Shown in pieces: positions 10,409 through 20,239 of a DNA stretch of 64,000 bases. This stretch comes from Symbiodinium kawagutii (lineage: Eukaryota > Sar > Dinophyceae > Suessiales > Symbiodiniaceae). Both the position numbers and the translations under genes were made by a program. The notes beneath the pieces were generated by a model, which saw only the letters and a list, made by a program, of their open reading frames with translations, did no database searches and was not told the DNA's origin. Location of the stretch: contig VSDK01011285.1 in assembly GCA_009767595.1 (NCBI GenBank), forward strand, positions 241,542 through 305,541. Direction: 5' to 3'. Position 1 is the first letter of the stretch; each line of letters begins with the position of its first letter.

Positions 10409-11593
10409 GATCCATCATCCAAATGGTGTGGTTTGCTGCTAAAATTCATCAGCTCTTTGATGTCCCAACTCAAGGACGAACACATTTGCGCAGTGGAACT
10501 TGTTTGGCGTTGGCTAGTTCATGGCCATGCCTGCTTGCTTGAATGGATGGTGTGATATAGGCACGACTAACGAGATCCACTGGTTATCGTTGACTATGGA
10601 GAATTGATACTGTAAACTATTTGGTTGGAAGGAAATCATGTGATAGATCATTACTACCAGTGAATTTCCTAGCGAAGATATTTATCACCCATGGTAAGAT
10701 CTGGCATAGCTCCTGACTCTCATGAGTTTCCAGTGGTTGCATAGTTGATGCCCATGAAACAGCCAGTTTGAGTAAGCTTTCCATGGTCCATGGCAAGTTG
10801 GCCTTGGGTGCGATATTAGTTGACTAATTGCGATTATAAACCATCATCAACCAATTCTCTTGGCAGCAGCAATATTATCGGTTGGTGATTGGCGGGCGCT
10901 AATATCCTTGACCAAAATCAGACTCCTCCTTTATTGTTCATCAGTAAGTCCTTGGTGCTTGAGGATCAGCACATGAATTTCTGAATCAACCATGAGTCTA
11001 TTCGTGACACTTCCCGTTGCCTGCTGACCATGAACCGACCAAGCTTAGCGACAATCCACCAGTATTTGCGATCCTCCAACCACCAGCCATTCACCGTCCA
11101 TCAGTAGCCCATTAAGCATTATCAACCTAAGCTATTAACCCCACTTAGCCATTAACCAACCACCAGCCATTAATCAATCCATCACGATTGGCCATGCGCA
11201 AGCGTCATTTTAACCATCACTCACCACCTTTCACCATCATTGACCACCGTAATCCATGAAGTAATTATTCAGCAGCCATCATTAGGCATCAGTTAACCAT
11301 CAAGTAAACATCATTTGAACATACTTGAACATGATTTAGCCATCATTGTCAATATCCAACCACGACTACGCATACTAAAGAACCACCAACCAAAAGTAGC
11401 CATCATAAAAACCATTATGAACCATCGTTAACCAGCATGAAGCGTCGCAACACCAGCACCTAACCACCACCAAAGCAGCATAAAAGCATCATTTCACGAT
11501 CATTAACCACCATCTAACCATCATCAACCACCAGTTAACCATCATTAGCCACCATTTAACCATCAGTTAACCATCATTTAACCACCATCCTTA
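10409..11593. repeat. Intron-type repeat DNA, C-rich sense
   Basis: From about 11040 the stretch is dense in AACCACCA and AACCATCATTAACC phrases, the C-rich sense of the window-wide repeat, running up to the exon island at 11.6 kb. 10560-11000 is mixed and non-coding. Confidence 0.6.
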
Positions 11594-11723
11594 GCAACCA
11601 TGCAACGACCATCAACCGCGACGCATGGCGCATTGGCGCTGGCCCGTCGCAGTCCCAAGGTCCGCACAGCGGCGGGTACGGCCCAGGCGTCCGAGTCGTG
11701 GAGGGGACAACGGTGATGAATGC
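11594..11723 (+). CDS. Candidate GC-rich exon
   Basis: One frame reads NRDAWRIGAGPSQSQGPHSG then GYGPGVRVVEGTTVMN. Another + frame (RPSTATHGALALARRSPKVR) is also open, so the true frame is uncertain. The 3' border is notable: the intron starts with GTGGTGGTTTCAACCATGG, the same sequence that begins exactly at the end of the exon at 13835. No family is recognised. Confidence 0.45.
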
Positions 11724-12188
11724 GTGGTGGTTTCAACCATGGTTAGCAATGGTAAGGGGCATACTAAGCACTACTGGTAAGGTTGTTACTAACATGGTAA
11801 GTGATGGTAACCATGGTGGGGGATAATCACCAACAATAGTGGATAATAACCATCAATAATGGCTGGTCAATGGTTAATAGGGGACAAGAACCAACAATAG
11901 CGGGGGATATACCAGCTTTATAGGCTATAGGTCAATATTCATCAACCAACTAATGGTTTCCCATTAAAGCTTTGGTTTCCCATTAAAATGGGAACCCCCT
12001 GGTTAATCAACCTGGGTTTATTAATCCTGGGTGGCCATTAAGGGGGATACTAGCCAACAATAATGTTAAAAGGTTAAACAACTGCTGGTTGGTGGTTTTT
12101 AACTTGTTTTATTTTTCTTAGTATTTTTTACTAGTAACAAATGGTTGGTTGACTAATGTTTTTAATAGGGGCTGAAATCACCAACCAG
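11724..12188. mobile_element. Introner-like TIR element with internal insertions
   Basis: Starts GTGGTGGTTTCAACCATGG at the exon border and ends GCTGAAATCACCAACCAG. These termini are inverted repeats of each other and supply GT and AG ends. The right 104 bp (12085-12188) match the shorter copy at 13913-14010. The interior contains GGGGATAATCACCAACAATAG phrases shared with the GGGTCAA family, suggesting nesting. Confidence 0.6.
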
Positions 12189-13439
12189 TAGTAGTCGATA
12201 ATGACTTATTGGTTAATCATGGCCTAATAATAGTTTGATGATAGTTGGTTGATGGTTGTTGGTGATTCAGATTCATGATTAATTGTTTTTAATCAATGCA
12301 TCTAATGGTTGGTTAATGGTGAATTCATGGCTGATTAATAGTTGCCTGATGGTGACTTCATCATTCACAAAATACTGGTAGTAGTTGATTAATGATTGCT
12401 TAGTCAATGAATGGTTAACGGATAGATCAATGGTTGCTTAGCTACTGTGTTGATGGTTGATTTTAAGATGGTTGATTCATTTATTCGACCATAATAGTTG
12501 AATTGTCGATTACAATTATCCACAATAATCAGAGAAGTTGTTTAATGGTTGCCAAGTGGCGGGTGATTCATCAACAATCTCATGAAACATGGTAGTTGAT
12601 GGCAGTTGTTTGATCACTACCATCAGTTGGTGAACGGTTGGCAAATGGTTGGACCAACAATGGTTGATGAATGATTCGTCAGATACCATGGTTGTTTCAC
12701 GATGGCCGATAGCCATTTGTCGTCTTGATTGGCTAATGACTACCAATGGATGCATTGCTCAATGGTCGATGAGTGGTTGATTAATGATGCATTAACCATT
12801 CAATCGAACTTTACGTTTCATGATGGCTGATTGAATGCTTTCAATTTTATAAATTACTAGTTGGCCAGTAAACATTATGTACACATTGACATATATGTAT
12901 ATTGCAAATATGCTAATTATCGATGGTTGCAGATTAACAACTCATCAGCGTTTATTACCCTTGTTGATGAATGGTTTGTGGAAAATGAGCTTGAACCCAG
13001 GAGCTGATGATGATTTACAATGTATTGATAATCTACTTTGTGGTGTTCAACAGTTCTTTTTTGCCGCAATATACAGGGATGGTTGGTTCATTAAACAAAA
13101 ATCTAATATTTTTCATATGGGTTGAAAATGGTTGAAACCACCAACTACTAATTGATCAATACGCAAGAATAAGCAGTTGACACTGGGCAACTATCAATTG
13201 CCAATTCATAAACAAGGATTACAAGCAACAAAGACAACAAGAATCACGAGTGACAATATTTTAGCAATGATTCAGTATTATTGATCAACTATTAATGATT
13301 TATGGTCATACAGTGAGCAGTTGGATGAAACATCATCTACGAGTACCAATCCGCATCTACTGAGAAGCCTACTTGGGACCTGCTCAGGCAGATTTTGGTT
13401 GCTTGCCTTGCTTGACATTGATTCGTTTCGACCCATTTG
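12189..13439. repeat. Intron-type repeat DNA, G-rich sense
   Basis: Dense in TTGATGGTTGATTAATGG phrases on the + strand up to about 12820, then mixed. A degenerate GGTTGGTTCAT..GGTTGAAACCACCAACTAC element occupies about 13050-13147. No supported coding frame. Confidence 0.6.
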
Positions 13440-13459
13440 AAGAACATGAAAGGCGCAGT

Positions 13460-13625
13460 TCTCTAGTAGGGTTCATCAAGTTGCCGAACAACTCAAGGCC
13501 ATGTGAAATAACAACAACCCCTCACCCCTCGATGAGTTCAGAGAAGACAACCTCGCTTTCATCATTGGGCTGCTAGAACCTGCAACGTTTTGCGTGCACC
13601 TATTTCGTTTTGCTGCACACTACCA
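13460..13625 (+). CDS. Coding-like fragment with one stop
   Basis: One frame reads AQFSSRVHQVAEQLKAM, a TGA at about 13504, then LDEFREDNLAFIIGLLEPAT and FCVHLFRFAAHYHSPT. It is GC-intermediate and may be two exons or a decayed gene. No family is recognised. Confidence 0.35.
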
Positions 13626-13688
13626 CTCACCAACACTATATAATGATGGTCATTGAGCTGTGGCTCTCCATCCCTTTCGCTGTGCCAG

Positions 13689-13835
13689 GGCCATGCGAAA
13701 GAAGCACACCGGGTCATGTGGTCGGTGCTCGAGAAAGTTGAAGCGTTGCCTGGTCTTGGTTCGCTGTTCTTTCAAGCTGCGAACCTGGTTGCGGTTGGTG
13801 CTGTTTTGAAAGATTCAGCTATTTTTCAAAACTGG
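13689..13835 (+). CDS. Candidate exon bounded by an introner
   Basis: After TGTGCCAG the frame reads GHAKEAHRVMWSVLEKVEAL, PGLGSLFFQAANLVAVG and AVLKDSAIFQNW, a clean globular-looking segment. It ends where the GTGGTGGTTTCAACC element begins. Removing that element (13836-14010) joins it in frame to an open stretch from 14011 that stops at about 14056 (TGA). No family is recognised. Confidence 0.55.
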
Positions 13836-14010
13836 GTGGTGGTTTCAACCATGGTTAGTAGTGGTAAGGGGGATACCAAACAAAAAATGATGGTAAACAT
13901 GTTAAATAACTGCTGGCTCGTGGTCTTTAACATGTTTTATTTGCCCTACTAATTCTTGACAAATGGGTGGTTGATTAATACTTTCGGTAGGACTTGAAAC
14001 CACCAACCAG
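13836..14010. mobile_element. Introner-like TIR element
   Basis: A 175-bp element with a TGGTGGTTTCAACC left end and a GACTTGAAACCACCAACCAG right end, the two being inverted repeats. It begins with GT and ends with AG exactly at a coding border, so the element itself could be the intron. The same left end flanks the exon at 11723. The inner block 13913-14010 recurs at 12085 and 19418. Confidence 0.7.
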
Positions 14011-14274
14011 ACAAGACGAAGATATATGATGATGCTTCGGATTGTTGAGGATTATTGAGGATTAGTCGGGGAAAGTGGTGATAAGGAAGATGGTGAAAAT
14101 GGTGAAACGGATCGGAAGAATGGTCGTCATAGTTTCAAGGGCCAATAATAAGAATAGTGAACCCCGCATGAAGCTAAAACCATGGTGTACCCCTTTCAGG
14201 GTCGTAGGAACCCACAGCGACCTCATCATTGCCAGTATCACTTGGCTCTGCCACAGTGACATTAATTCAAGACT

Positions 14275-14383
14275 GGATGGCTTATACCCACTGACTTAGG
14301 TTTTTAGTGTTTTTGGGATATGATTGATTTACCATATAACCACTAAAAAAAAAGAATTAGCAAGGGATCTATAAGCCACCAAG
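14275..14383. mobile_element. MITE family 1 (GGCTTAT termini), copy A
   Basis: Left end TGGATGGCTTATACCCACT and right end GATCTATAAGCCACCAAG are inverted repeats over about 12 bp. The body is about 85% identical by eye to the copy at 31863-31975. Non-coding. Confidence 0.8.
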
Positions 14384-14515
14384 AAGACCATGATTGAGAT
14401 TCACCATTGATATTCATGTTGTTGATCAATACTCCACTATCACTCTTCATACTGGTTTGAGATTCGCATGTGTGTTTCAACTCTTGACTTCAAACTTTAC
14501 AAACACATGCAATGA

Positions 14516-14854
14516 TTGAACACAATTGCCGAAGATGAACCAGGTATCTCTGGCATTTCTTCACTAACGCAAACAGTAATTGCTGGGTATGCCCCAAAAA
14601 GTTGGGATACCAATCATGGACGTCCCGGCCATGTCTATCATCAGCAGAGTCAATGGAACCCCCCCCCGTTTGTCACAAGCCATGGTTGGCCAATAGGCAC
14701 TGAGCTGTGGATCGTTCCGTGCCAGCTATGTCCTGGGATGTTTGGTCGAAGCAATGATAACTCCGGAGCGTTGGCCCAGAGAAACCGGCATTTTTTGCCA
14801 TTGTTGACCATTGGAGGGCAGTGCCCGCTGGCATCCAGAGAAGCCACCGGCTAG
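14516..14854 (+). CDS. Weak ORF, possible coding relic
   Basis: A 112-codon open frame without recognisable family. The last third (ALAQRNRHFLPLLTIGGQ) looks more coding-like than the rest. The reverse strand is also open for 65 codons here. Low confidence that either is real. Confidence 0.2.
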   Translation: MNTIAEDEPGISGISSLTQTVIAGYAPKSWDTNHGRPGHVYHQQSQWNPPPFVTSHGWPIGTELWIVPCQLCPGMFGRSNDNSGALAQRNRHFLPLLTIGGQCPLASREATG

Positions 14855-15199
14855 CTAAAGAAACAAGTTTTTTTGTTTGTTTGCTGATTGATAAACGTAT
14901 GATATATTGTGCTCATGGCTAATGACTATTGAGGGTCCATCTCAAGAGTTAGTGACAATGGCGAGCAGATGTACATAGATGTACCACTCTTTTTTGCTCC
15001 CGTTGTTTCATAATTCCGAAACTGATCTGCCAATCAAACAATCACAATACAATGGGCCACCAATCCGTGAAACATTCTGAAAACGACTAGTCTTTATTTC
15101 TTGCGCGTTGCAACAAGACTCCATGGCCGATGGTTGATGATTATGATTGATGATAATCCGAACATCTTAAATTCCAAACCCACCAAGGGACCGACCGTT

Positions 15200-15320
15200 C
15201 CCCGTTGCAGTTTGGCTGAAAAATTGAGCGGTGCGACTGGGAGCGGTACTTTCGCGGTCGCCATGGCAGTCAGAAGACCGGGGCTTCTTCTTTGGGCCAT
15301 GGCCGTAGTGATGGTGGTGA
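15200..15320 (+). CDS. Weak coding island
   Basis: A GC-richer patch where two + frames are open (RCDWERYFRGRHGSQKTG and KLSGATGSGTFAVAMAVRR). Frame and strand are not decided, and no family is recognised. Confidence 0.25.
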
Positions 15321-15572
15321 TCAGGCGAGGGACAGTGGCAACAACAGCAATAACTGAAAATGTATCATTGGTGATGGTGAACTCAACAACTCATTGGTGA
15401 TGGTGAACCATTTTTTCAACAATAATCAACCAGTGAACAATGATTTATTATCTTCAATTTGTTATAAAGGGTGGTTGATTCTGGTTGATACCGGTCACTT
15501 GTCATGATGGTTGACGCTCGTCACCTGTAGTGAATCTTGGTTCATGATGGTTGTTAGTTCATGTGCTACAAG

Positions 15573-15683
15573 TTTGGACCAGGAACAACGAATAGTCAGA
15601 GACTTGCCGAAATTGAAAAGCGGTTGGCTGAAAATTTGAGGAAGGGACCGTCCAAACCAGTGGAGCACATAGAAAGCATCTAG
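15573..15683 (+). CDS. Coding-like fragment ending in a stop
   Basis: The frame reads SQRLAEIEKRLAENLRKGPS then KPVEHIESI and stops at TAG 15681. The heptad-like AEIEKRLAENL suggests a short helix. It may be the last exon of a gene or a relic. Confidence 0.4.
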   Translation, partial: FGPGTTNSQRLAEIEKRLAENLRKGPSKPVEHIESI

Positions 15684-15898
15684 AAATAGGAAAGACAGAT
15701 GATTCCTATTTTTAGACTCAATTGAAGTGATGCCTTACTGTTTGTGAAGAACAATATATAACAACAACAAGAACAATAACAACAATAGAAACAAGTCTTA
15801 CTTCTTGTTGTTCTTGCTGTTTTTCTTCATAGTTCTTATTGTTGTTGTGACATGTCCCATCCAACCATCGCCCACATCTTGGGGCCCCCGCGGCACAG

Positions 15899-16053
15899 GC
15901 CCAGCATCTCCTTCTTAGCTCCTTCCCTGGGCCGGCGCGGCGCCTTGGGAGCCGTGCTGGCGCCCCTGGCCGTGGCACCAGCCGCCCATGCAGAGGAGGC
16001 ACCCAAGAAGAAGAAGGAACGACCGCAGGGGGAGCCCAGCGGGCAGGTGGCAG
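15899..16053 (+). CDS. Exon with thylakoid-lumen-type signal
   Basis: The exon follows GGCACAG and can end at GGGCAG|GTGGCA (16046) or GGCAG|GTGGAT (16053). It encodes ISFLAPSLGRRGALGAVLAP then LAVAPAAHAEEAPKKKKERP. The features are a twin arginine, a ~20-residue hydrophobic Ala/Leu/Val stretch and an AHA cleavage-like site before an acidic/lysine-rich mature start. That is the pattern of a Tat-type thylakoid lumen transfer domain in plastid proteins. It implies the mature protein begins at EEAPKKKK. The mature protein is not recognised. With the 16053 donor the phase fits the next GC-rich exon at 17529. Confidence 0.65.
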
Positions 16054-16192
16054 GTGGATGACTGGCGCAGGTGGGGGATGACTGGCGACTGGCGCTGGTG
16101 GTTGGTGGTTGGTTAACTCATCGCTGGTTTTGATCGAATTGCGCTCACCATAGTTGTGGTGAGTTGCGATGTGGAGGGTTGATTGATGATTA

Positions 16193-16293
16193 TTGGGATA
16201 TTTCGCAAGAGAAGGGTACCCCCGAATCATCCAATATAGATCTTTGTTTGTAATAAATCCATCATTGTTCGGGTTACTTATCTTGAGAAACGC
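16193..16293. mobile_element. MITE family 2 copy, degenerate
   Basis: Shares GGGTACCCCCGAATCATCC and the TTATCTTGAGAAACGCCC end with the family best seen at 50896, 51502 and 57233. The left terminus has diverged. Confidence 0.5.
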
Positions 16294-17209
16294 CCATACC
16301 TCATATGTATCTCCCATTAAGTACGGAGAAAGGTTGATGAACCTCCTTTTGAGCATTCACAGCATGTTACGAATTATACCTCCCACTGACAATGATGGTG
16401 AAACTCCCGAGATTCTCAACCTGCATTTCACTCACCAACCTCTAATCATTTAATCAGCCCTGATAGCAGATTCCCAGCTGTTTGTGAGAACTTTCACTCA
16501 GAAGTGGTGCTGCTTGATATAGATTTTCCCTCAGGCAAATGTTCGAATGGTTAACTATCATTCCCTATCAGTATTGGCAAGATTCCTCTACTATCAACTG
16601 AGCATTCACCAATATCAAGCATCATTTAAGCATCAGTGTTTACAGTTGACCATGATTATGACCAATTCAGCATTGTTATTCAGATTTGTGAAATACATGA
16701 TATGGTTGCAACTATCCTTAATCGAACACACATGCTGATCACTATGAACCAATATTCACGTTTGACTGTTCAATCGTCATTACTAGAATCCGTCAATATC
16801 AACTACTAATCATCATGCTACTACCATGATCAAGCCATTCTATAGTCATCATCAACTACTAATCGTCATTATCAACTGTGGACCATTATCATCGCCTGAC
16901 TTATCAACCATCCTTATCTAACATGACATGATTCATAATGGTGAAACAGGAAGATTATCAGCATTATACCGTATCACAAAACTAATGTTCATTAAGATTA
17001 AAACCGTTCCGATCAAGATTGATCAGCCACGGTATCACTGTTGATTTCCAATTATTCACTCTTCGCTGTTACCACTGATGACTCCCCATTATGACCACTA
17101 TGATCAGCCATTATGCTATAACACTGTAAGTCATTGTTACCATAAGCAATCATGATCAACCATTATGATCACGATGTCATGGTTCTTTCAAGTTACATGA
17201 TGTGAACAT
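16294..17209. other. Intron-like DNA
   Basis: Mixed AT-rich sequence turning into ATCATCAACTACTAATC and GATCAACCATTATG phrases (C-rich repeat sense) from about 16780 onward, ahead of the exon at 17529. No supported coding frame. Confidence 0.55.
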
Positions 17210-17517
17210 AGTCTGGGTGGCTTACAGCCAGTAACTTCGGTTTTGAGTGTTGTTGGGATTGCTTTGATTTACCATGTGGGTATGGGTCAAAATGATCAAG
17301 CCCAAAAATTGCCATTTATAATGAACATCTATGAAATAAACCCATGTTTTTTGGGGTACCCAATGGCTTGACCCACAACCATATACCTACCAAAGAACAG
17401 TTACAAAAAGTAGTGATCAGATCGCCAAGTAATTATATTGCCTAGCAATATTAGTTACCATACAACTACTAAAACTAGTAACTAGCCATATTGCTTAGCA
17501 AGGGATCCAGTCACACC
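17210..17517. mobile_element. MITE family 1 copy carrying a nested family-3 element
   Basis: The ends match family 1 (GGTGGCTTACAGCCAGTAACTT at left, TTAGCAAGGGATCC at right). The body is split after GATTTACCAT by a block starting GGGTATGGGTCAAAATG and continuing to GGCTTGACCCACAACCATAT, which has family-3 termini. TTACCAT is present on both sides of the inserted block (about 17268 and 17455), consistent with a short target duplication. Confidence 0.6.
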
Positions 17518-17528
17518 ACCAGTTGCAG

Positions 17529-17625
17529 TTCTCGGTTCACCGAGGCCAGAGGCGCTGACGGCTGAAGGCTATCCCTCCAAGGATCTGCCCATGAACGGTA
17601 CGGGGCCCGGACCCGTGCCGGCCCG
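17529..17625 (+). CDS. GC-rich exon, likely follows the lumen-signal exon
   Basis: After AGTTGCAG the frame reads LGSPRPEALTAEGYPSKDLP then MNGTGPGPVPAR and ends at a GCCCG|GTGGTG donor, phase 2. Its start phase (two bases before the first codon) fits the 16053 donor upstream. The Pro/Gly-rich content is typical of an exposed linker or mature N-terminus. No family is recognised. Confidence 0.6.
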
Positions 17626-18355
17626 GTGGTGCTGCTTGAGAGGAGCCAGAATCACCAAGGAACAGAAGGAAGTGTTCTGGTTAATCATGCGCAAAAATGG
17701 GGTTGATAGTGGGCTTTGATAGTGGCTTGACACTGGGGTTGATAGTGGCTAAAGATGCTCTTTGATCACTAGTGTCATGGTTAACTATGGAGAAAAGTAG
17801 CCACCATTGATCCATGATAATCCATGACTAAGCATAGTTGAGCATCACCATTGATCCATGATCATGGTACTAACCATCCTTCACCATCATCCTTGCCCTA
17901 GGCTTCCATCCTCAGCCAGCCCCAGGTCGATGGTCCATTGTCTTCGGAAAGAAACTGAATGGCAAGCGGGGCAGCTTAGCCACCGGAACTATGGTTGGTT
18001 GGGTCGTTGCCAGTTCAGTCAGCCCTATCTATGACACATCCGGTTCCAGAACTATGACCTCACCGGTTCATGATGTTCGGTCAATCTTGCTGGTGAGATG
18101 ACAGGGATGAAGGTTGATGGCTGCTTATTGGTGATGATAGTGGTAGTGAACTCCTGGCACAAGCTATTCGTTGCTGGCTTTTGTCTTGTGGATCATGATG
18201 GTTCATGATTTCGAATAATGATATCCCTCAGTTCGCTCAACATGCTGAGATGGCCTGGCAATTTTCACCAAAATTGGATGATAGCTCCAAGGATCTGCAG
18301 TGTTGTAGGTTGCGCGGAGGGGACGACCCCTCGAAGCCACAGTGACGGCGACATG
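17626..18355. other. Intron-like DNA
   Basis: Contains GTTGATAGTGGCTT repeats (17700-17760, G-rich sense) then mixed sequence. No supported coding frame. Confidence 0.45.
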
Positions 18356-18512
18356 GCTTGGTCGACGATCGGAGGCACTGAGTCCAAGGCCGTTGCCACC
18401 TGTCCGCCCAGATCCAGCGGATCGACCGGAAGCGATTTGGCGGTGCCAAGCCGTGTGCTGCACGCAAACGGAGTGGGAATAGGACCCGTGCCAGCAAGAA
18501 GTTGATGATAGT
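18356..18512 (+). CDS. Coding-like island, frame ambiguous
   Basis: One frame reads LSAQIQRIDRKRFGGAKPCA then ARKRSGNRTRASK. Another reads GGTESKAVATCPPRSSGSTG. Both are open for about 40 codons. It is followed by four tandem GTTGATGATA copies. No family is recognised. Confidence 0.3.
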
Positions 18513-18592
18513 TGATGATAGTTGATAATAGTTGAGGACCCAAGAAGTTGATGATAGTTGATGTTTGCTGCCCATTCCATGCTCGGGAAAAG

Positions 18593-18682
18593 GTCGCTAG
18601 TGCGAAACTCGCAGATCAGCAAGAATCCGCAGCTGACAGCAAAGAGGTCAGACTGCAACAGGCAGAACAACCAGTTCAGTGA
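18593..18682 (+). CDS. Short coding fragment with stop
   Basis: After GGGAAAAG the frame reads VASAKLADQQESADSKEVRL then QQAEQPVQ and a TGA at 18680. It is Gln/Glu/Ala-rich and probably helical. It could be a terminal exon or relic. Confidence 0.4.
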   Translation, partial: VASAKLADQQESAADSKEVRLQQAEQPVQ

Positions 18683-18775
18683 CATTAGTTGTTTTCTCAT
18701 GTTTTCTTTTTTTTGGCGCTGCTTCATCCAATCAATGGGAAGCGTGCCAGGGATAGATTTGTGACTGAAATGTGA

Positions 18776-18877
18776 GTGAACCTCCCTGTAGTTGCACGCG
18801 ATTTGCTGAATGCTTTCTGTGATCTCAAAAGAATTCCCGAAACCACTCATTCAAAAAGATGGCGCGTGAGATATGGC

Positions 18878-18915
<38 letters not shown>

Positions 18916-19153
18916 CGCACAAATCCCGTTACTGCCTCCTCGAAAACAATATGGAGTCTCCCAGATTTGGATAGGAAATCCCACCAAATTGACTCTGCAT
19001 CAAGTCGTGAAACCCGCTGGTCTCAGTGGCAACCACAGCCCGAGGCCAGTGTACAAGAAGGACGGAGAGAAGTCGGGTGCTCAGACGATCACAAACCAGG
19101 CATGGCTCACCGCGAATGCCAATTTCTTGGCGTGTCATCATCTAGATGTATAA
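18776..19153 (+). CDS. ORF with (CAA)n tract
   Basis: The frame contains 13 consecutive Asn from a CAA/AAC microsatellite (18877-18916). It then reads QIWIGNPTKLTLHQVVKPAG, LSGNHSPRPVYKKDGEKSG and AQTITNQAWLTANANFLA before a TAA. The part after the repeat is protein-like, but another frame (DSASSRETRWSQWQPQPE) is also open. Probably a fragment of a dead gene; function unknown. Confidence 0.35.
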
Positions 19154-20035
19154 GTATGATTTACAATGGTTAATGACTATGGCTAGTAAATATGAACCAT
19201 TGGTTATTCACTATGACTTATCGCTATTTACACTCATGATTACCCATGATCAACCATGAAAAATTGTTGGCTAATCCAAGTAACAATACACTTGTTTTTT
19301 GATGGTTATCAGGGCAGTGAACCTGTTGCGGTGTCAGCCGTTGCTGTCAACTGCCCATTCGACCATCAAGCGAGCATTGCTGGACATGACTGACCATCAT
19401 CAACCATCATAAATTTGTTGCTGGTTTCAAACATGTTTTATTTTCACTATTATTAACAAATGGATACAAATGGTTGGTTGTTTGACTAATATTATTCATA
19501 GTGGTTGAAACCACTAACCAGTTAACCATCATGAACCATCATTCACCATCATCAACTACTGTATCATGAACACTCATTAGCCATCATGAACCATCATGAG
19601 CTCATGAATCAACCAGTATCATCCGTAACCATTGTCCCCTATCATCACCCATCATCAAGCGTCATTTATCATCCATCACTAAAAATCAACGGCCATGATG
19701 ATCAATCAACGATTACTTAACCATTAGTTGGCCATTTATCAGCCAACCGGTGTCATCCATTAGCCATCAAAAACAATTCATAAACCATCACTGACTGGCC
19801 ATCCTTGGTGCCGAGGTATTTTCTCATGAGCAACGAGTGCGGTGAGTTCCAGATTGACTCCACAGCCAAGGCTCGCTCCATCTGGTGAAAAAAACCCAGT
19901 GATGCCGCCCTGAGTTTCCCGCGAGTGGTTGCTTGCTATTGGTCAACACAGGTGGTCAAACTGGCTGTTGGGAGGAAACGGTTCCGAGCCAGAGATACCC
20001 ATATAGCCTTTTAAAGGTCCTTCAAAGGGGGAGCT
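19154..20035. repeat. Intron-type repeat DNA, mainly C-rich sense
   Basis: Apart from the element at 19418 the stretch is dense in CATGAACCATCATCAACC phrases on the + strand up to about 19800, then mixed. No supported gene. Confidence 0.55.
19418..19522. mobile_element. MITE family 4 short copy
   Basis: Left GCTGGTTTCAAACATGTTTTA and right GTGGTTGAAACCACTAACCAG match the termini of 12085-12188 and 13913-14010. It is surrounded by CCATCATGAACCATC repeats. Confidence 0.65.
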
Positions 20036-20239
20036 ATGGAGCTACCATCCCTGGATTACACTGATTCACACGCCATTGAATTGAGTCGTGGTTCACCGAA
20101 AGATTTCTTTTGGCTTGGTTATTCATGGCTCCAATTCAAAACTGCTGTCCTTCCTAGTGAGACAATCCTTGCTGCAGAGATTAGCAAGGTCTTAACGCAG
20201 GGTTTGACTGGGAGAAATGAACATGTTTTGTTTTTTGGA
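20036..20239 (+). CDS. Coding-like exon, possibly first
   Basis: Starts at an ATG after GGGGGAGCT and reads MELPSLDYTDSHAIELSRGS, PKDFFWLGYSWLQFKTAVLP, SETILAAEISKVLTQGLTGR and NEHVLFFG. It ends at TTTTTTGGAG|GTACCC, where a family-2-like GGTACCCCCAATGCC begins. GC is about 47%, lower than the GC-rich exons. No family is recognised. Confidence 0.45.

Noticed and set aside
10265..10555. Polyhistidine protein
   Set aside because: The His run is the (CAT)n microsatellite; flanking residues show no protein character.
17580..18505. Shared GPVPAR end of two islands as a duplicated exon
   Set aside because: Only six residues agree and the second island's frame is uncertain; likely coincidence.
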